The notes under the pieces were generated by a model, which worked only from the letters and a program-made list of their open reading frames with translations, ran no database searches and had not been told where the DNA came from. DNA of 64,000 bases, from NCBI RefSeq assembly GCF_963082655.1, contig NC_081554.1:126269453-126333452 (forward strand), read 5' to 3'. This stretch comes from Stomoxys calcitrans. Taxonomy: Eukaryota > Arthropoda > Insecta > Diptera > Muscidae. The translations under genes and the position numbers were made by a program. Positions 11,224-20,960 of the stretch are shown here, piece after piece. Each line of letters begins with the position of its first letter. Position 1 is the stretch's first letter.

Positions 11224-11695
11224 CGTGTCTTTGAAATGCGTTGGTAACTGCGAATGCTATACACACTGTAGATAACATTACAATAATTGAGTTCTGCCCA
11301 AGAGCATACATGGATATACTGCTGTTACACAAATTGTCTTTACATATGTAACATTTTTGATCATCGTATAGATTATCGTTGCATTTGAAATCCTTGAAAA
11401 ATGGCTGTTTGCCTGTATAACAATCACGTTCCATAATTGTATTACCTAAATGAAAATATGTAGGTATGTTTAACCCATATAGTAGATGAAAAATAATGTT
11501 ATTCATAAATACCGTCAACTATGAAGAGTCTTTTGTTACATCCAGTAGCATTTTCTTCACATTGTTTCACAAACCTCGTTTCGTTGCTTTTTATATTATT
11601 GCATGCCGCTATTGAGATATTTTTGCATTGGTAACATGATATCAAGTCCTTCTTTGGTGCCAGCATCGTTGCCACATTTAAGACATCTTTTAACT
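11219..11695 (-). CDS. Ly6/three-finger GPI-anchored protein, last two exons
   Basis: Two exons join in frame: 11513-11695 and 11219-11445, with a GT...AG intron 11446-11512 in phase 1 (GAC G|GT). The joined product begins in frame as LKDVLNVATML, then LISCYQC, and holds exactly ten cysteines. It starts with CYQC and ends with CYIC....LCN, the canonical Ly6/uPAR (three-finger) pattern ending in the invariant CN. N-glycosylation sites NIS, NET, NAT and NSS are present. After CN comes a short spacer and a hydrophobic stretch (IIVMLSTVCIAFAV) ending in NAFQRHE, as expected for a GPI-attachment signal. The first exon, with the signal peptide and start codon, is not found; the exon at 11695 is preceded by a good acceptor (tttacttacag), so the gene continues upstream, to the right. 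Insect relatives modulate ion channels, septate junctions or receptors at the cell surface, but I cannot assign this one. It is the only host-gene candidate in the window. Confidence 0.75.
11446..11512 (-). other. 67-bp intron of the Ly6-like gene
   Basis: On the minus strand the donor reads gacg|gtatttatg and the acceptor tttcatttag|gtaatac. Its length is typical of short dipteran introns. Removing it fuses the fifth-cysteine exon to the sixth-cysteine exon in frame. An in-frame ATG run inside the intron can mimic a longer ORF start at 11518, but intron splicing explains the cysteine pattern better. Confidence 0.8.
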
Positions 11696-11804
11696 CTGTA
11701 AGTAAAATGGAACAAAGGTCCTATATAATTCATCGTGTTAGATGTTTAAATTATGCAGAGTTCCATATACATAGTTTGAATTTAAAATTTTAAGCAAAAG
11801 TTAT

Positions 11805-12165
11805 TTTTTATACTGCGAAACACATCTCCAAATATTGATCAAATATCTATATTCATATTCTTGATCGTCATGACATTTTAAGTCCATACCGTCTGTCTAT
11901 CTGTCGATATGGCAATTCGATCGAAATTATGGTGGAATACTTCTATTGCATCCCTTTTGAATTACCTTGGAAGGAAATCTTATATATATATATGTAGTAA
12001 TAGGTCAAAGTGTTGTGCTTTGGTTTTTAAATTATTATACCGATCACCACAGGTTGGGAGTTATACTAATCCTATCATTCCATATATTCCTGATCGTCTT
12101 GACATTCTAACTTAATTAAGCCATGTTCGTCCGTCTGTCGAAATCAGGATAGCGGTCAAACGAGT
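11805..12165 (+). repeat. Two T153/mini-me-like head fragments
   Basis: 11805-11965 and 12033-12165 each carry a degraded head end: a 'ttatac' hairpin-like start, the 'atattc(t/c)tgatcgtc(a/t)tgaca' block and a GTCTGTC/GTCCGTC tract (about 11890 and 12130). No 153-bp core or ACTTGTT end follows. They are two independent truncated copies, or one broken by a short duplication. Confidence 0.6.
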
Positions 12166-12678
12166 AATGTTCGTTTAGGTTAGGTTCAAGTGGAAGTCTG
12201 CCATCAGACTCAGACGTTTTCGACCATTGTGATACCACAGGTACAGAAAAAGGAAAATGCCTTCTAGTTTCTACCGTTGAACCATCCAGATCGCCTTAAA
12301 AAACCCAATAACTTGCGAATGTTCACATCCGCTAAATCAAACAGGTTCTCAATGAAATGAGAACCTAAAGTGGAACTCCTTCTAACTGCTAGTGCGGTAC
12401 ACACACACAGAAGGTTTTCTATAGTCTCTTCTTCTTCGATGCCTTCACAGCTTCTGCAAAAGTCGTTGCTGGAAACCTTCAGTCTGTCAGCATGTTTTCT
12501 GATTAGACAGTGCCATGACTGTCATGACGGACACAATAAGAGACGTCTGTTCTAGCCAATGACAGCAAAGCAGAAGCCCACTTCAAGTCTAGATTAGGCC
12601 ACATTGTTTTGGAATGCCCACAGCCCCCTCTTTGTGACCATCTATCATTCGTTGTCCTTCGGGCCTGGTCTTGAAAAC

Positions 12679-13074
12679 TTAGTTTACATGTCGAGGCATA
12701 CCCACAGATTCCAGTATCCGTTGAATGTGTAGGGTAGTTCCTAGCCTAGCAAGCTCGTCCGCTTTACAATTCCCTAGGGTATCTCTATGGCCCGGCAAAC
12801 TGAACAGGTGAATTTTGAACTGTTCAGCCATCTCGTTGAGAGATCTGTGACAGACGAGGGCGGTTTTTGTGTTCAGAAATACGTTCTGCAGAGATTTATT
12901 GGCTGCCTGGATGTCTGAGAAGATATTTATAGCAATCGTCGTAATGACATTATATCTTAGCCATTCCACCACTTCCTTAATTGCAAGGATCTCCGCTTGA
13001 TACACACTGCAGTGGTCGAGTATCCTTTTCGATATGACCAGTCCTAGATCCTTAGAGTACACTCCAAAGCCCAC
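12679..13074 (-). pseudogene. LINE-C RNase H domain
   Basis: 131-codon frame with the RNase H motifs in order: 'GFGVYS' strand, 'VYQAEILAIKEVVEWL' (catalytic Glu), 'NIFSDIQAANKSL' (catalytic Asp) and 'LPGHRDTLGNCKADELAR' (His loop and final Asp). The domain would degrade the RNA of the RNA-DNA hybrid during target-primed reverse transcription. It is cut off from the RT frame by a break at 13075-13195. Confidence 0.85.
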
Positions 13075-13195
13075 TTGGTCGTTTAGTTTGGAACCATCCG
13101 TATAGAAGTCTATGTAACTTCTGTTACCAGGGATATCGTAGTTCCAATCGGTTCTATCAGGAATAGTGGTACAGTACTTTTAATCAAAAAGCGGC

Positions 13196-13900
13196 TCAGG
13201 TAGGGTGTAATAAATAAATACTGCCTTGAACATCGGATATTGTAACAGGGATAACACAGTGTCTGTAGCCGCCACATGAACAATGAGAGAGCACCCTTAA
13301 CCTCACGGCAGAGGTTGCTGCAACTTGGGTAGCCACAATGTCCAGAGGCATAAGATGTAGCATTAAATTCAGTGCATCAGATGGTGTCGTCCTCAGTGCG
13401 GCTGTGATGCACAAGCAAGCCATCCTTTGGAACCGGTTAAGTATTGAGCAGTAGGTGGACTTTTGAAGCACCGTCCACCAGACCACAAAACCATATAGCA
13501 TTATAGGTCTGACAACAGCAGTATATACCCAATGCATGACACGCCGTCTAAGCCTCCAATTTTTGCCAATGGCTTCTTTGCAGGTGTATATGGCAAGAGT
13601 TGCCTTTCTTGACCTTTCCAAAATGGATTTGAAATTCAATTTCCTGTCCAGCAAAACACCCAAGTATTTTGCGCTTTCTGTAAATGAAACATTCTCTCTA
13701 CCCAAGGAGACAGGTACCACTGTAGGCAACTTGTATCTCCTGCTGAAAAGAACTACTTCTGTCTTGCACGGATTTATACCCAGACCACTTTCGGTAGCCC
13801 ACTTTGCTGTTGCACGTAGAGCTTCCTGAAGTATATCTCTTGGAGTGCTGGGAAACTTTTCCCTAACCGCAATTGCCACGTCATCAGCATACGCGACCAC
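13196..13900 (-). pseudogene. LINE-C reverse transcriptase, C-terminal half
   Basis: 234-codon frame beginning at the catalytic box 'MVAYADDVAIAV', followed by 'LGINPCKTEVVLF', 'AKYLGVLLD', 'VVRPIMLYGFVVWW' and the post-RT 'RFQRMACLCITAALRTTP'. The palm N-terminal motifs and fingers are absent. The catalytic aspartates are intact, but most of the enzyme is missing. Confidence 0.85.
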
Positions 13901-14045
13901 TTTTACGCCTTTTTATACCATCCACCATAAGATGGGGGGTATACTAATTTCGTCATTCTGTTTGTAACTACTCGAAATATTCGTCTGAGACCCAATAAAG
14001 TATATATATTCTTGATCGTCGTGACATTTTATGTCGATCTAGCCA

Positions 14046-14098
14046 TGTCCGTCCGTCTGTCCGTCCGTCCGTCCGTCCGTCCGTCCGTCTGTCTGTCG
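14046..14098. repeat. GTCC/GTCT microsatellite inside T153 copy C
   Basis: About 13 consecutive GTCC or GTCT tetramers, the longest in the window. Equivalent tracts in the copies at 23910, 45010, 46462 and 59616 are shorter and differ in length. Confidence 0.9.
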
Positions 14099-14220
14099 AA
14101 AGCACGCTAACTTCCGAAGGAGTAAAGCTAGCCGCTTGAAATTTTGCACAAATACTTCTTATTAGTGTAGGTCGGTTGGTATTGTAAATGGGCCATATCG
14201 GTCCATGTTTTGATATAGCT

Positions 14221-15300
14221 GCCATATAAACCGATCTTGGGTCTTGACTTCTTGAGCCTCTAGAGTGCGCAATTCTTATCCGATTGGAATGAAATTTTGC
14301 ACGACGTGTTTCGTTATGATATCCAACAACTGCGCCAAGTATAGCTCAAATCGGTCCATAACCTGATATAGCTGCCATATAAACCGATCTTGGGTCTTGA
14401 CTTCTTGAGCCTCTAGCGTGCGCAATTCTTATCCGATTGGAATGAAATTTTGCACGACGTGTTTTGTTATTATATCCAAAAACTGTGCCAAGTATGGTTC
14501 AAATCGGTCCATAACCTGATATAGCTGTCATATAAACCGATCTTGGGTCTTGACTTCTTGAGCCTCTAAAGTGCGCAATTCTTATCCGATTGAAATGAAA
14601 TTTTGCACGACGTGTTTTGCTATTATATCCAACAACTGTGCCAAGTATGGTTCAGATCGGTCCATAACCGGATATAGCTGCCATATAAACCGATCTTGGG
14701 TCTTGACTTCTTGAGCCTCTAGAGGGCGCAATTCTTATCCGAATGGAATGGAATTTCGCACGACGTGTTTTGTTATGATATCCAACAACTGTGCCAAGTA
14801 TGGTTCAAATCGGTCCATAACCTGATATAGCTGCCATATAAACCGATCTTGGGTCTTGACTTCTTGAGCCTCTAGAGGACACAATTCTTATCCGATTTGA
14901 ATGAATTTTTGCACCAAGTATTTCGTTATGATATCCAACAACTGTGCTAAGTATGGTTGAAATCGGTCCATAACCTGATATAGCTGTCATATAAACAGAT
15001 CTGGGGATTTGATTTCTTGAGCTTCTAGAGGGCGCAATTCCTATCCGATTTGGCTGAAATTTTGCATGACGTATTTTATTTTTACTTTCAACAACTTTGT
15101 CAAATAAGGTTCAAATCGGTTCATAACCTGATTTAGCTGCCATATAAACCGATCTGGGATCTTGAATTCTTGACCCCTAGAGGTCGCAATTATTATCCGA
15201 TATGCCTGAAATTTTGTACGACAGATCCTCTCATGACCATCAACAAACGTGTTTATTATGGTCTGAATCGGTCTATAGCCCGATACAGATCCCATATAAA
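14221..15300. repeat. 153-bp tandem array within T153 copy C
   Basis: The marker phrase '(g)ccatataaaccgatct' or its variant starts at 14221, 14374, 14527, 14680, 14833, 14986, 15139 and 15291. Seven intervals result, six of exactly 153 bp and the last of 152. Units 1-5 are close to one another; the units nearest the tail diverge more ('gggatcttga', 'gaggtcgcaa' variants) and match the tail-side units of the other copies. Confidence 0.92.
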
Positions 15301-15565
15301 TCGTTCTCTCTACTTTACTTCGTGAGCCCCAATGGGCCCAATTCTTATACGAATTGGCTGAAATTTTACACTGGTCTCAAACATATAATTTAATTGTGGT
15401 CCGAACCGGACCATATCTTGATATCGTTTTAATAGCAGAGCAACTCTTTTCTTATATCCTTTTTTGCCTAAGAAAAGATGCCGGGAAAAGAACTCGACAA
15501 ATGCGATCCATGGTGGAGGGTATATAAGATTCGGCCCGGCCGAACTTAGCACGCTTTTACTTGTT

Positions 15566-16715
15566 TCTCCTGAGACAATAATATATTGTTAAAGGGCATG
15601 CTGACATGCCCTAGTGCATGCATGCTGGTCGGTTTATCCCCTTTATTATGCCTGATTGCAACTTATAATATATTCAATAAGCAGCTCACCCCTTTCGTTG
15701 ACATCCGAACTTCCCCATATCTGGTGATGTGCATAAGCATCACTTCCTATAATGAGGATTTTCTTCCCTACAGAAGCAGGGATTACATTCCCTTAGTCTT
15801 CCAAGTATCCCTTCAGGATCTGAGGGAATCCTTGGTATCCAAGCATGCGCCATTGGTCAAGAAGGAATATCTTCGTTCTTTACTAAATCTAGGGCTGCAC
15901 CAGATCTGGCCAGATCTCACCAATCTTTTTTAGCGCATCACGATACATTTCAATTAAGCGTTGATCGCCGAAGGCAATTAGTATGTTTCGGTTTCGATAC
16001 CAGCCTTCATCGTCACAAACTGGAGGAGACCCAGGAAATTCCGCAAGTATACTGATGACAGTCCATTGACTATCCCACTCCAATTATTCCTAGGTATGCA
16101 GCCCTGTTCTTCTCCCTTGTCGACAACTGCCATCACTAAACTGTCCCTAGCGACATTAGCAAAGGTTCTTGGACCCATCTTATTATTGTTCGGCCTAGTC
16201 ACCTCCAGGTGACCGCAGCTTTTTGGCGGACTGCGGAGCAGTTTCCGAATCTATACGTGTAGTCTTTGGTGTAGCCTGTGCAGGGAATTCCCGAGCCCAA
16301 TTTAGGGAATCTCTCTCCCTATCAGTAAGAGTCTTATGATCATTCGCAGCAAGCTTCTCAATAAATCTGAGAGCGATGCGCCTTCTATTATTCCAACCTC
16401 TTAAAGAGCGTGTTGGTTTGCTGAGGAAGGCCGATGGCCTAGGCAAATTATAGGCATGCGAAGAAGGAATAGGTTCGACGTTGTCTTTTATACTCAAACC
16501 AGGTGTCTTCGTCAAAAGCCCCTGCTGACCAGTGCAGTTGCTCCACCAGTCGAGGTTTCAGTAGCAGACAACATGCTATGGCCTGATACCACCACCGCAG
16601 CTGTTGGGTCTTTGGAGTCCATTCTAAGCCTACTCCCGGACTCCAGATCTGCCGCTCCACTGGAAACAGACGCAGATCATCAACCGCCTAATGGATACCT
16701 CTATCGAAGTTATCC
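15566..16715 (-). pseudogene. LINE-C ORF1 and start of endonuclease
   Basis: Reading leftward from about 16715. First come gag-like ORF1 pieces (16448-16660, 16195-16515). Then an ORF1 C-terminal domain split over 15978-16202 and 15889-16083, with 'TFANVARDSL', 'PPVCDDEGWY' and 'IAFGDQRLIEMYRDALKKIG', which resembles the DUF4780-type domain of insect LINE ORF1 proteins. At 15655-15770 a further frame reads 'KILIIGSDAYAHHQIWGSS' and 'NERGELLIEYI', the GSDxNAHH box of an APE endonuclease. ORF1 followed by ORF2 is the expected LINE order. The rest of the endonuclease and the RT N-terminus, about 1 kb, are missing between 15566 and 13911. Confidence 0.7.
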
Positions 16716-16757
16716 ATGAGTGACTTTAATTTTTCTACCAAAAATAATGACCTATTA

Positions 16758-17400
16758 CTAGTTACAGAAAAATTCTTGTGGAGTGAAATAACAATACGTC
16801 CACTCCACCCAACGGTTCAAACAAGAATGACGTGCTCTGTTATAAAGTCTGCGGACCTCTTTCCCAATGTTGCGAATCTCCAAGGGTAGTAGTAGTCTGA
16901 GTAGTCTTCCGAATTTTAGCCAGCTGGTTTTCAACTTATTACGGAAGCTTGTCGGACTCGGCTTTGGCCGTGCTATTCTAAACTTAATGGAGCGATGGTC
17001 TGAGAATGAGTGTGCCATGGAGACCCTCCAATCCAAAACCTTTTCGATCAGATTTTCCGAATATATTGTCACATCTAAAACCTCCTCCCTAATTCTATTA
17101 ACAAAGGTAGCGTTGTTAACAATATTAAGTGTTATTAGATCGTTAGTATTCAAGAACTCTGCCAGAGCTTGGCTCCGCTTATTAGTGTTGGTACTACCCC
17201 ACGAAATGTGGTGAGAGTTCGTATTGCACCCTATTAGTACCTCATTTCTTGTCTGTTTTGCTTTCCTCACCAACCGTTGTAGCTCCGACGTAGATGGCGG
17301 TGTCGGAGTGTCGAAAGGCAGATTAAGTGATGTTATGTATGATCCACCGTCTCCCTGTCTCTCCCTTCGCTGTTGCATCCAAATACATAATGTATACATA
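16758..17400 (-). pseudogene. LINE-D endonuclease fragment
   Basis: 213-codon frame with 'EVLIGCNTNSHHISWGSTN' (GxDxNxHH box with Asp replaced by Asn), 'SQALAEFLNTNDL' and 'SFSDHRSIKF' (C-terminal SDH box). The same sequence recurs at 63040-63300. It is truncated on its 5' side by the T130 element at 17402 and stops within the linker at about 16758. The GCN for GSD/GCD change removes a catalytic residue. Confidence 0.8.
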
Positions 17401-17401
17401 A

Positions 17402-18611
17402 CTAGCTGACCTGGGCCCGCTCCGTTGCGCCTTCTTTTACTTTATATGGAACAAAATTTTCCTTGGAATATTTATTTTCGACAATTAAAGAGCTTTTAGT
17501 GAAATACCATGCTACGTAAATGTATATCGCTTGACTAACAGTTTAACAATAGAAGTGCCTTTATCTGAATCCCATATGACCATTGTTGGTCTATGAATTT
17601 AAGTTTGGGTGTAAGGTGTACTCCATTCTTAAAATACTTTATTTCAGCCCGATATTCTCATGATATCTGATTTAGGGGTGCCTTCGGGTGTGAGGTGGCC
17701 GCCCAGATACATGTCCCTGAAAAAATATCAGCATCGTGCTCTTCTTTCAAATACTATTTATTTAAACCCCATATTGCCACAGATTTGGGGGAGTTTAAAC
17801 GAAGAGGCGTCACCTAAACACATGGCCCGAAAATAGGTTATCAAATGCGTTTTCTAATCTCAAATACCTTTCATTAGAGCCACATATTTGCAAGGTCGAA
17901 AAATGTTTACCCTTTGCGGGGTGTTTTGGGGAAGGGGTGATGCCCTAAATACATGGTCCTACATTTGGATATCAAATTCGTATTCTACTCCCAAATACCT
18001 TTATTTTAGCCCCATATTGCGATTTTCAGTAAAAAATTGCTGTTTGTGGGGTATTTTGGGAAAGGGGTAGACCCCCAGAAAATTGACCCCGAAACTGGGA
18101 ATCAATTCATGCTCTACCCCCTAATACCTTTCACTTAAGCTCCACATTGACATGGTCGGTAAATATGCCCGATTTGGGGGTGTTTTGGGACTAGGGGTGG
18201 TCCCCCTAGCACTTGGTCCGACAATTGGATATCAGATACGTTTTCTTATCCTAAATACCTTTCATTTGAATCCCATATTGTCGTGATTGGCCTAAATATA
18301 TGTTTGGTAGGTTTTAGGGTGGGCCAGCCCCCCTAGGTACCCCATCCGAAATTTGGATACCAAATTTTTATTTTTAGGGTACTATATGAGAGTACACAAA
18401 ATTTCGCTTAAATCGCACCACCCATCTCCGAGATCTGGCGTTTCTGAAAATTAGAGATATCAAAAAATTTAGTACCCTATTTTCACCATGGGATCATCAT
18501 GCACCATCTGTGAAAATTTCAGGAAAATCGGTTCAGCCGATTCTGAGTCTATAAGGAACACACAAACAAACAAATCTACAAACAAACACAAATTGATTTT
18601 TATATATAAGA
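17402..18611 (+). mobile_element. T130 element, best-bounded copy
   Basis: Head 'actagctgacctgggcccgc' and tail '...acaaattgatttttatata' + 'taaga'. The marker phrase (c)ccatattg or its variant recurs at about 17768, 17880, 18010, 18141 and 18271, spaced about 130 bp except for the first, shorter interval. The tail includes 'aaaatcggttcagccg' and a caaacaaacaaa run, features I associate with the 3' ends of RTE/BovB-type LINEs and the SINEs they mobilise. This suggests, but does not prove, retrotransposition in trans. Noncoding. Confidence 0.8.
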
Positions 18612-19125
18612 CTAGCTGAACCCGGCACGCTCTGCTGCGCCCGATTATGCTATGTTGGAGAGAAGTACTCTAAATTTGAAAATTTCTGCATAATTGTAGT
18701 TGAAAATCTATTCCAATTTTCCTATGGATGTTTCTATACTCAAGTACCTCTTATTTAAACCCCACATTGCAATGGTCAGTAAAAGACTTTTTTGGGGTGT
18801 GAAAGTGAAAGTCCATTTCGTGCTCTATTCCCAAAGTCCTTTCATTTAAGATCCATATTGGCATGGTCGGTAAATATGTCCGATTTGAGGGGTTTTATAG
18901 TGGTGGGGTGACCCACGAAACACTTAGTTCCACAATTGGATATCAGATTCATTTTCTACTCTCAATACCTTTAATTTGAGTCCCATATTGTAGTGGTTGG
19001 TCTATAAATCCGTTTGCCGCGTTTTTGGGGTGGGCGGCTCTCCTAGCGATCCCACCCCAGAATTTATTACCAAATTTTTTGCTTTAAGATCCTTCCTATA
19101 TTCCTATATTTTATTATTTTTTTAT
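18612..19125 (+). mobile_element. T130 element, truncated, directly adjoining the previous copy
   Basis: Starts with 'ctagctgaacccggcacgct' immediately after the TATATAAGA tail of the preceding copy, in the same orientation. It has two or three degenerate units and then breaks off near 19100 without the normal tail. The following 19126-19381 shows nothing recognisable. Confidence 0.75.
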
Positions 19126-19381
19126 TCAAAGGACCGATAGGTTGTCATAACAAAGATACATGCTGATGATTGATTTTTACCACTCTGCCCTCTCTCTGCT
19201 CATGTTAGCATGTCTTTAATTGGATCAACTAAATCCAATTGGATCAAACAATTTCAGTTAAAGACTGCCAGATGACGCTAATTTAAATGTTAGTGCTTCT
19301 TGCTTAGAGTGGAATAATCATTCATAGACAACCACCATACCATATGACTACCTATTAAATAGTCATCATTTAGTCTTTTTT

Positions 19382-20485
19382 TATACCCCTCACCGAAGGA
19401 GTGGGGTATATTGGGTATATTCATTTTGTCCTTCCGTTTGGAACAAATCGAAATATCCATTTCCGACCCTATAAAGTATATATAACCTTGATCAGCGTAA
19501 AAATCTAAGACGATCTAGACATGTCCGTCCATCTGTCCTTCTGTCTGTTGAAATCACACTACAATCTTGAAAAATAGAGAGTGCGGGCTACATCGGACTA
19601 TATCTTGATATAGCCCCCATATAGACCGATCAGCCGATTTAGGGTCTTAGGCCCATAAAAGCCACATTTATTGTCCGATTTTGATGAAATTTTGGACAGT
19701 GAGTTCTTTAGCCCCTTCGACATTATTCTTTAATTTGGCCCTGATCGGTTCAGATTTGGATATTGCTGCCATATCCCGATATCTCGATTTAAAGTGTGCA
19801 TTTGTAATCCGATTTCTTTGAAATTTGACACAGTGACTTATGTTAGGCTTTTCGACATCCGGGTCGTATATGGTTCAGATCGGTTTATTTTTAGATATAG
19901 CTACTAAAAAGATCACTATTTTGTTATGCACAATTGAACAATTGAATTGTACTTATTAGTATTTGGTCCAAATCGGAACATATTTCGATATAACTGCTAT
20001 AGGACATAAGGTATGAAATTTTCACCGAATTTTGATGAAAGGTGGTTTACATATGTCAAATAAGGTTACTATGTCAAATAAGGTTCAGAGCCTGTAGAGG
20101 TCGCAATTATTATCCGATTTGCCTGAAATTTTGTACGACGGATCCTCTCATGACCATCAACATACGTGTTTATTATGGTCTGAATCTGTCTATAGCCCGA
20201 TACAGCTCCCGTGTAAATCGATCTCTCTATTTTACTTCTTGAGCCCCCAAAGGGTGCAATTCTTATTCGAATTTGCTGACTTTTTATACAGGTCTCCAAC
20301 ATATAATTTAATTGTGGTCCAAACCAGACCGTATCTTGATATCGCTCTAATAGCAGAGCAAATCTTTTCGTATATTCTTTTTTTTGCCTAAGAAGAGATG
20401 CCGGGAAAAGAACTCGACAAATGCGATCCATGGTGGAGGGTATATAAGATTCGGCCCGGCCGAACTTAGCACGCTTTTACTTGTT
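19382..20485 (+). mobile_element. T153 element, mosaic copy (D)
   Basis: The head side (19382-20052) belongs to the subfamily represented at 29132-29958: 'gtggtttacatatg', 'tatttggtccaaatcgga' and 'ataacaaaatag' match in reverse. The tail side (20065-20485) matches the 13914-15565 type ('gcctgtagaggtcgcaatta', palindrome ttcggcccggccgaa, ACTTGTT end). The switch lies at about 20053-20095, where 'tcaaataaggtt' occurs twice. Noncoding. Confidence 0.8.
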
Positions 20486-20499
20486 ATATATAAGATTAA

Positions 20500-20960
20500 T
20501 TAAACATTCCAATACAGTAGGGCAACATTAATTTACATTAATACATCGCTGATTAAATTTCTACCACGTCATCCATTTTCAGTTGCGTTTCGCATGTTTA
20601 TTTCGTCCATTTATATATTCGCACTATCGATTTTTCTGTTTTCCAATTCACACTTTAAATTTATTTAAAATTAAAAATGAAAATATGATTGTGTGGGAGA
20701 GGAGCAAAAATATATATTTGGCCCATCATCTTGCTTTTTACAGAAACAGATACATATCGATTATGCTTTTAAATAACAATTTAAACTCGCACAATAAAAA
20801 ATTTGTTTAACATTAATCTTTTAACCAATCACATTTCATGATTCAATGATAAATGGAATCGCAGTCTGCTCCCTAAGATGGGTATTCTGTTCAGCTTTTC
20901 ACACGGAATGGTGTCAGACTTCATATAAAACAACGTAGGAGAAAACCAGTAAGGAAGTGC
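20500..20960 (+). repeat. Repeat Y remnant followed by repeat X terminus
   Basis: 20690-20850 resembles 52680-52850 ('aaataacaatttaa', 'ttgtttaac', 'accaatcac'), that is, repeat Y. 20880-20960 begins gggtattctgttcagctttt, the putative X terminus. A T153 relative starts at about 20961. Confidence 0.45.

Larger units (their letters stand above)
12170..13911 (-). mobile_element. LINE-C, 3' half (RT end, RNase H, 3' tail)
   Basis: Minus-strand LINE with an RNase H domain after the RT, the layout of I/LOA/R1-like non-LTR elements. It starts abruptly at the YADD box (about 13900) because a T153 copy sits at 13914. The 3' end lies near 12170-12180 ('ttaggttaggttcaagtgg'). The same 3' end recurs at 63549, where it lacks the RNase H region. 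ORF1 and endonuclease segments of what is probably the same insertion lie beyond the T153 element at 15566-16715. Confidence 0.8.
13914..15565 (+). mobile_element. T153 element, longest copy (C): fixed ends with 153-bp tandem core
   Basis: Reference copy of the family. Head: TATACC....GGGGTATAC hairpin (13914-13943), then 'tttcgtcattctgtttgtaa', a (TA)n block, the conserved 'cttgatcgtcgtgacatttt' / 'gtcgatctagccatgtcc' core and a GTCC/GTCT tract (14046-14098). Middle: tandem units of about 153 bp. Tail: 'tggagggtatataagatt', palindrome ttcggcccggccgaa and terminus 'cttagcacgcttttacttgt'. The head core next to TA and GTCY tracts matches what is known as mini-me elements of Diptera. Fixed ends with a central tandem array also recall DINE-1-type Helitron derivatives, but no CTRR end is present. 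Noncoding. This copy interrupts LINE-C. Confidence 0.85.

Noticed and set aside
14221..15300. Regularly spaced repeats considered as a CRISPR-like or regulatory array
   Set aside because: The whole 153-bp unit is repeated without unique spacers. Eukaryotic context; it is a tandem array in a mobile element.
13914..15565. Firm assignment of T153 elements to Helitrons
   Set aside because: A hairpin near one end and a tandem core are suggestive, but the terminus is ACTTGTT rather than CTRR and no 5' TC or Rep/helicase partner is seen.
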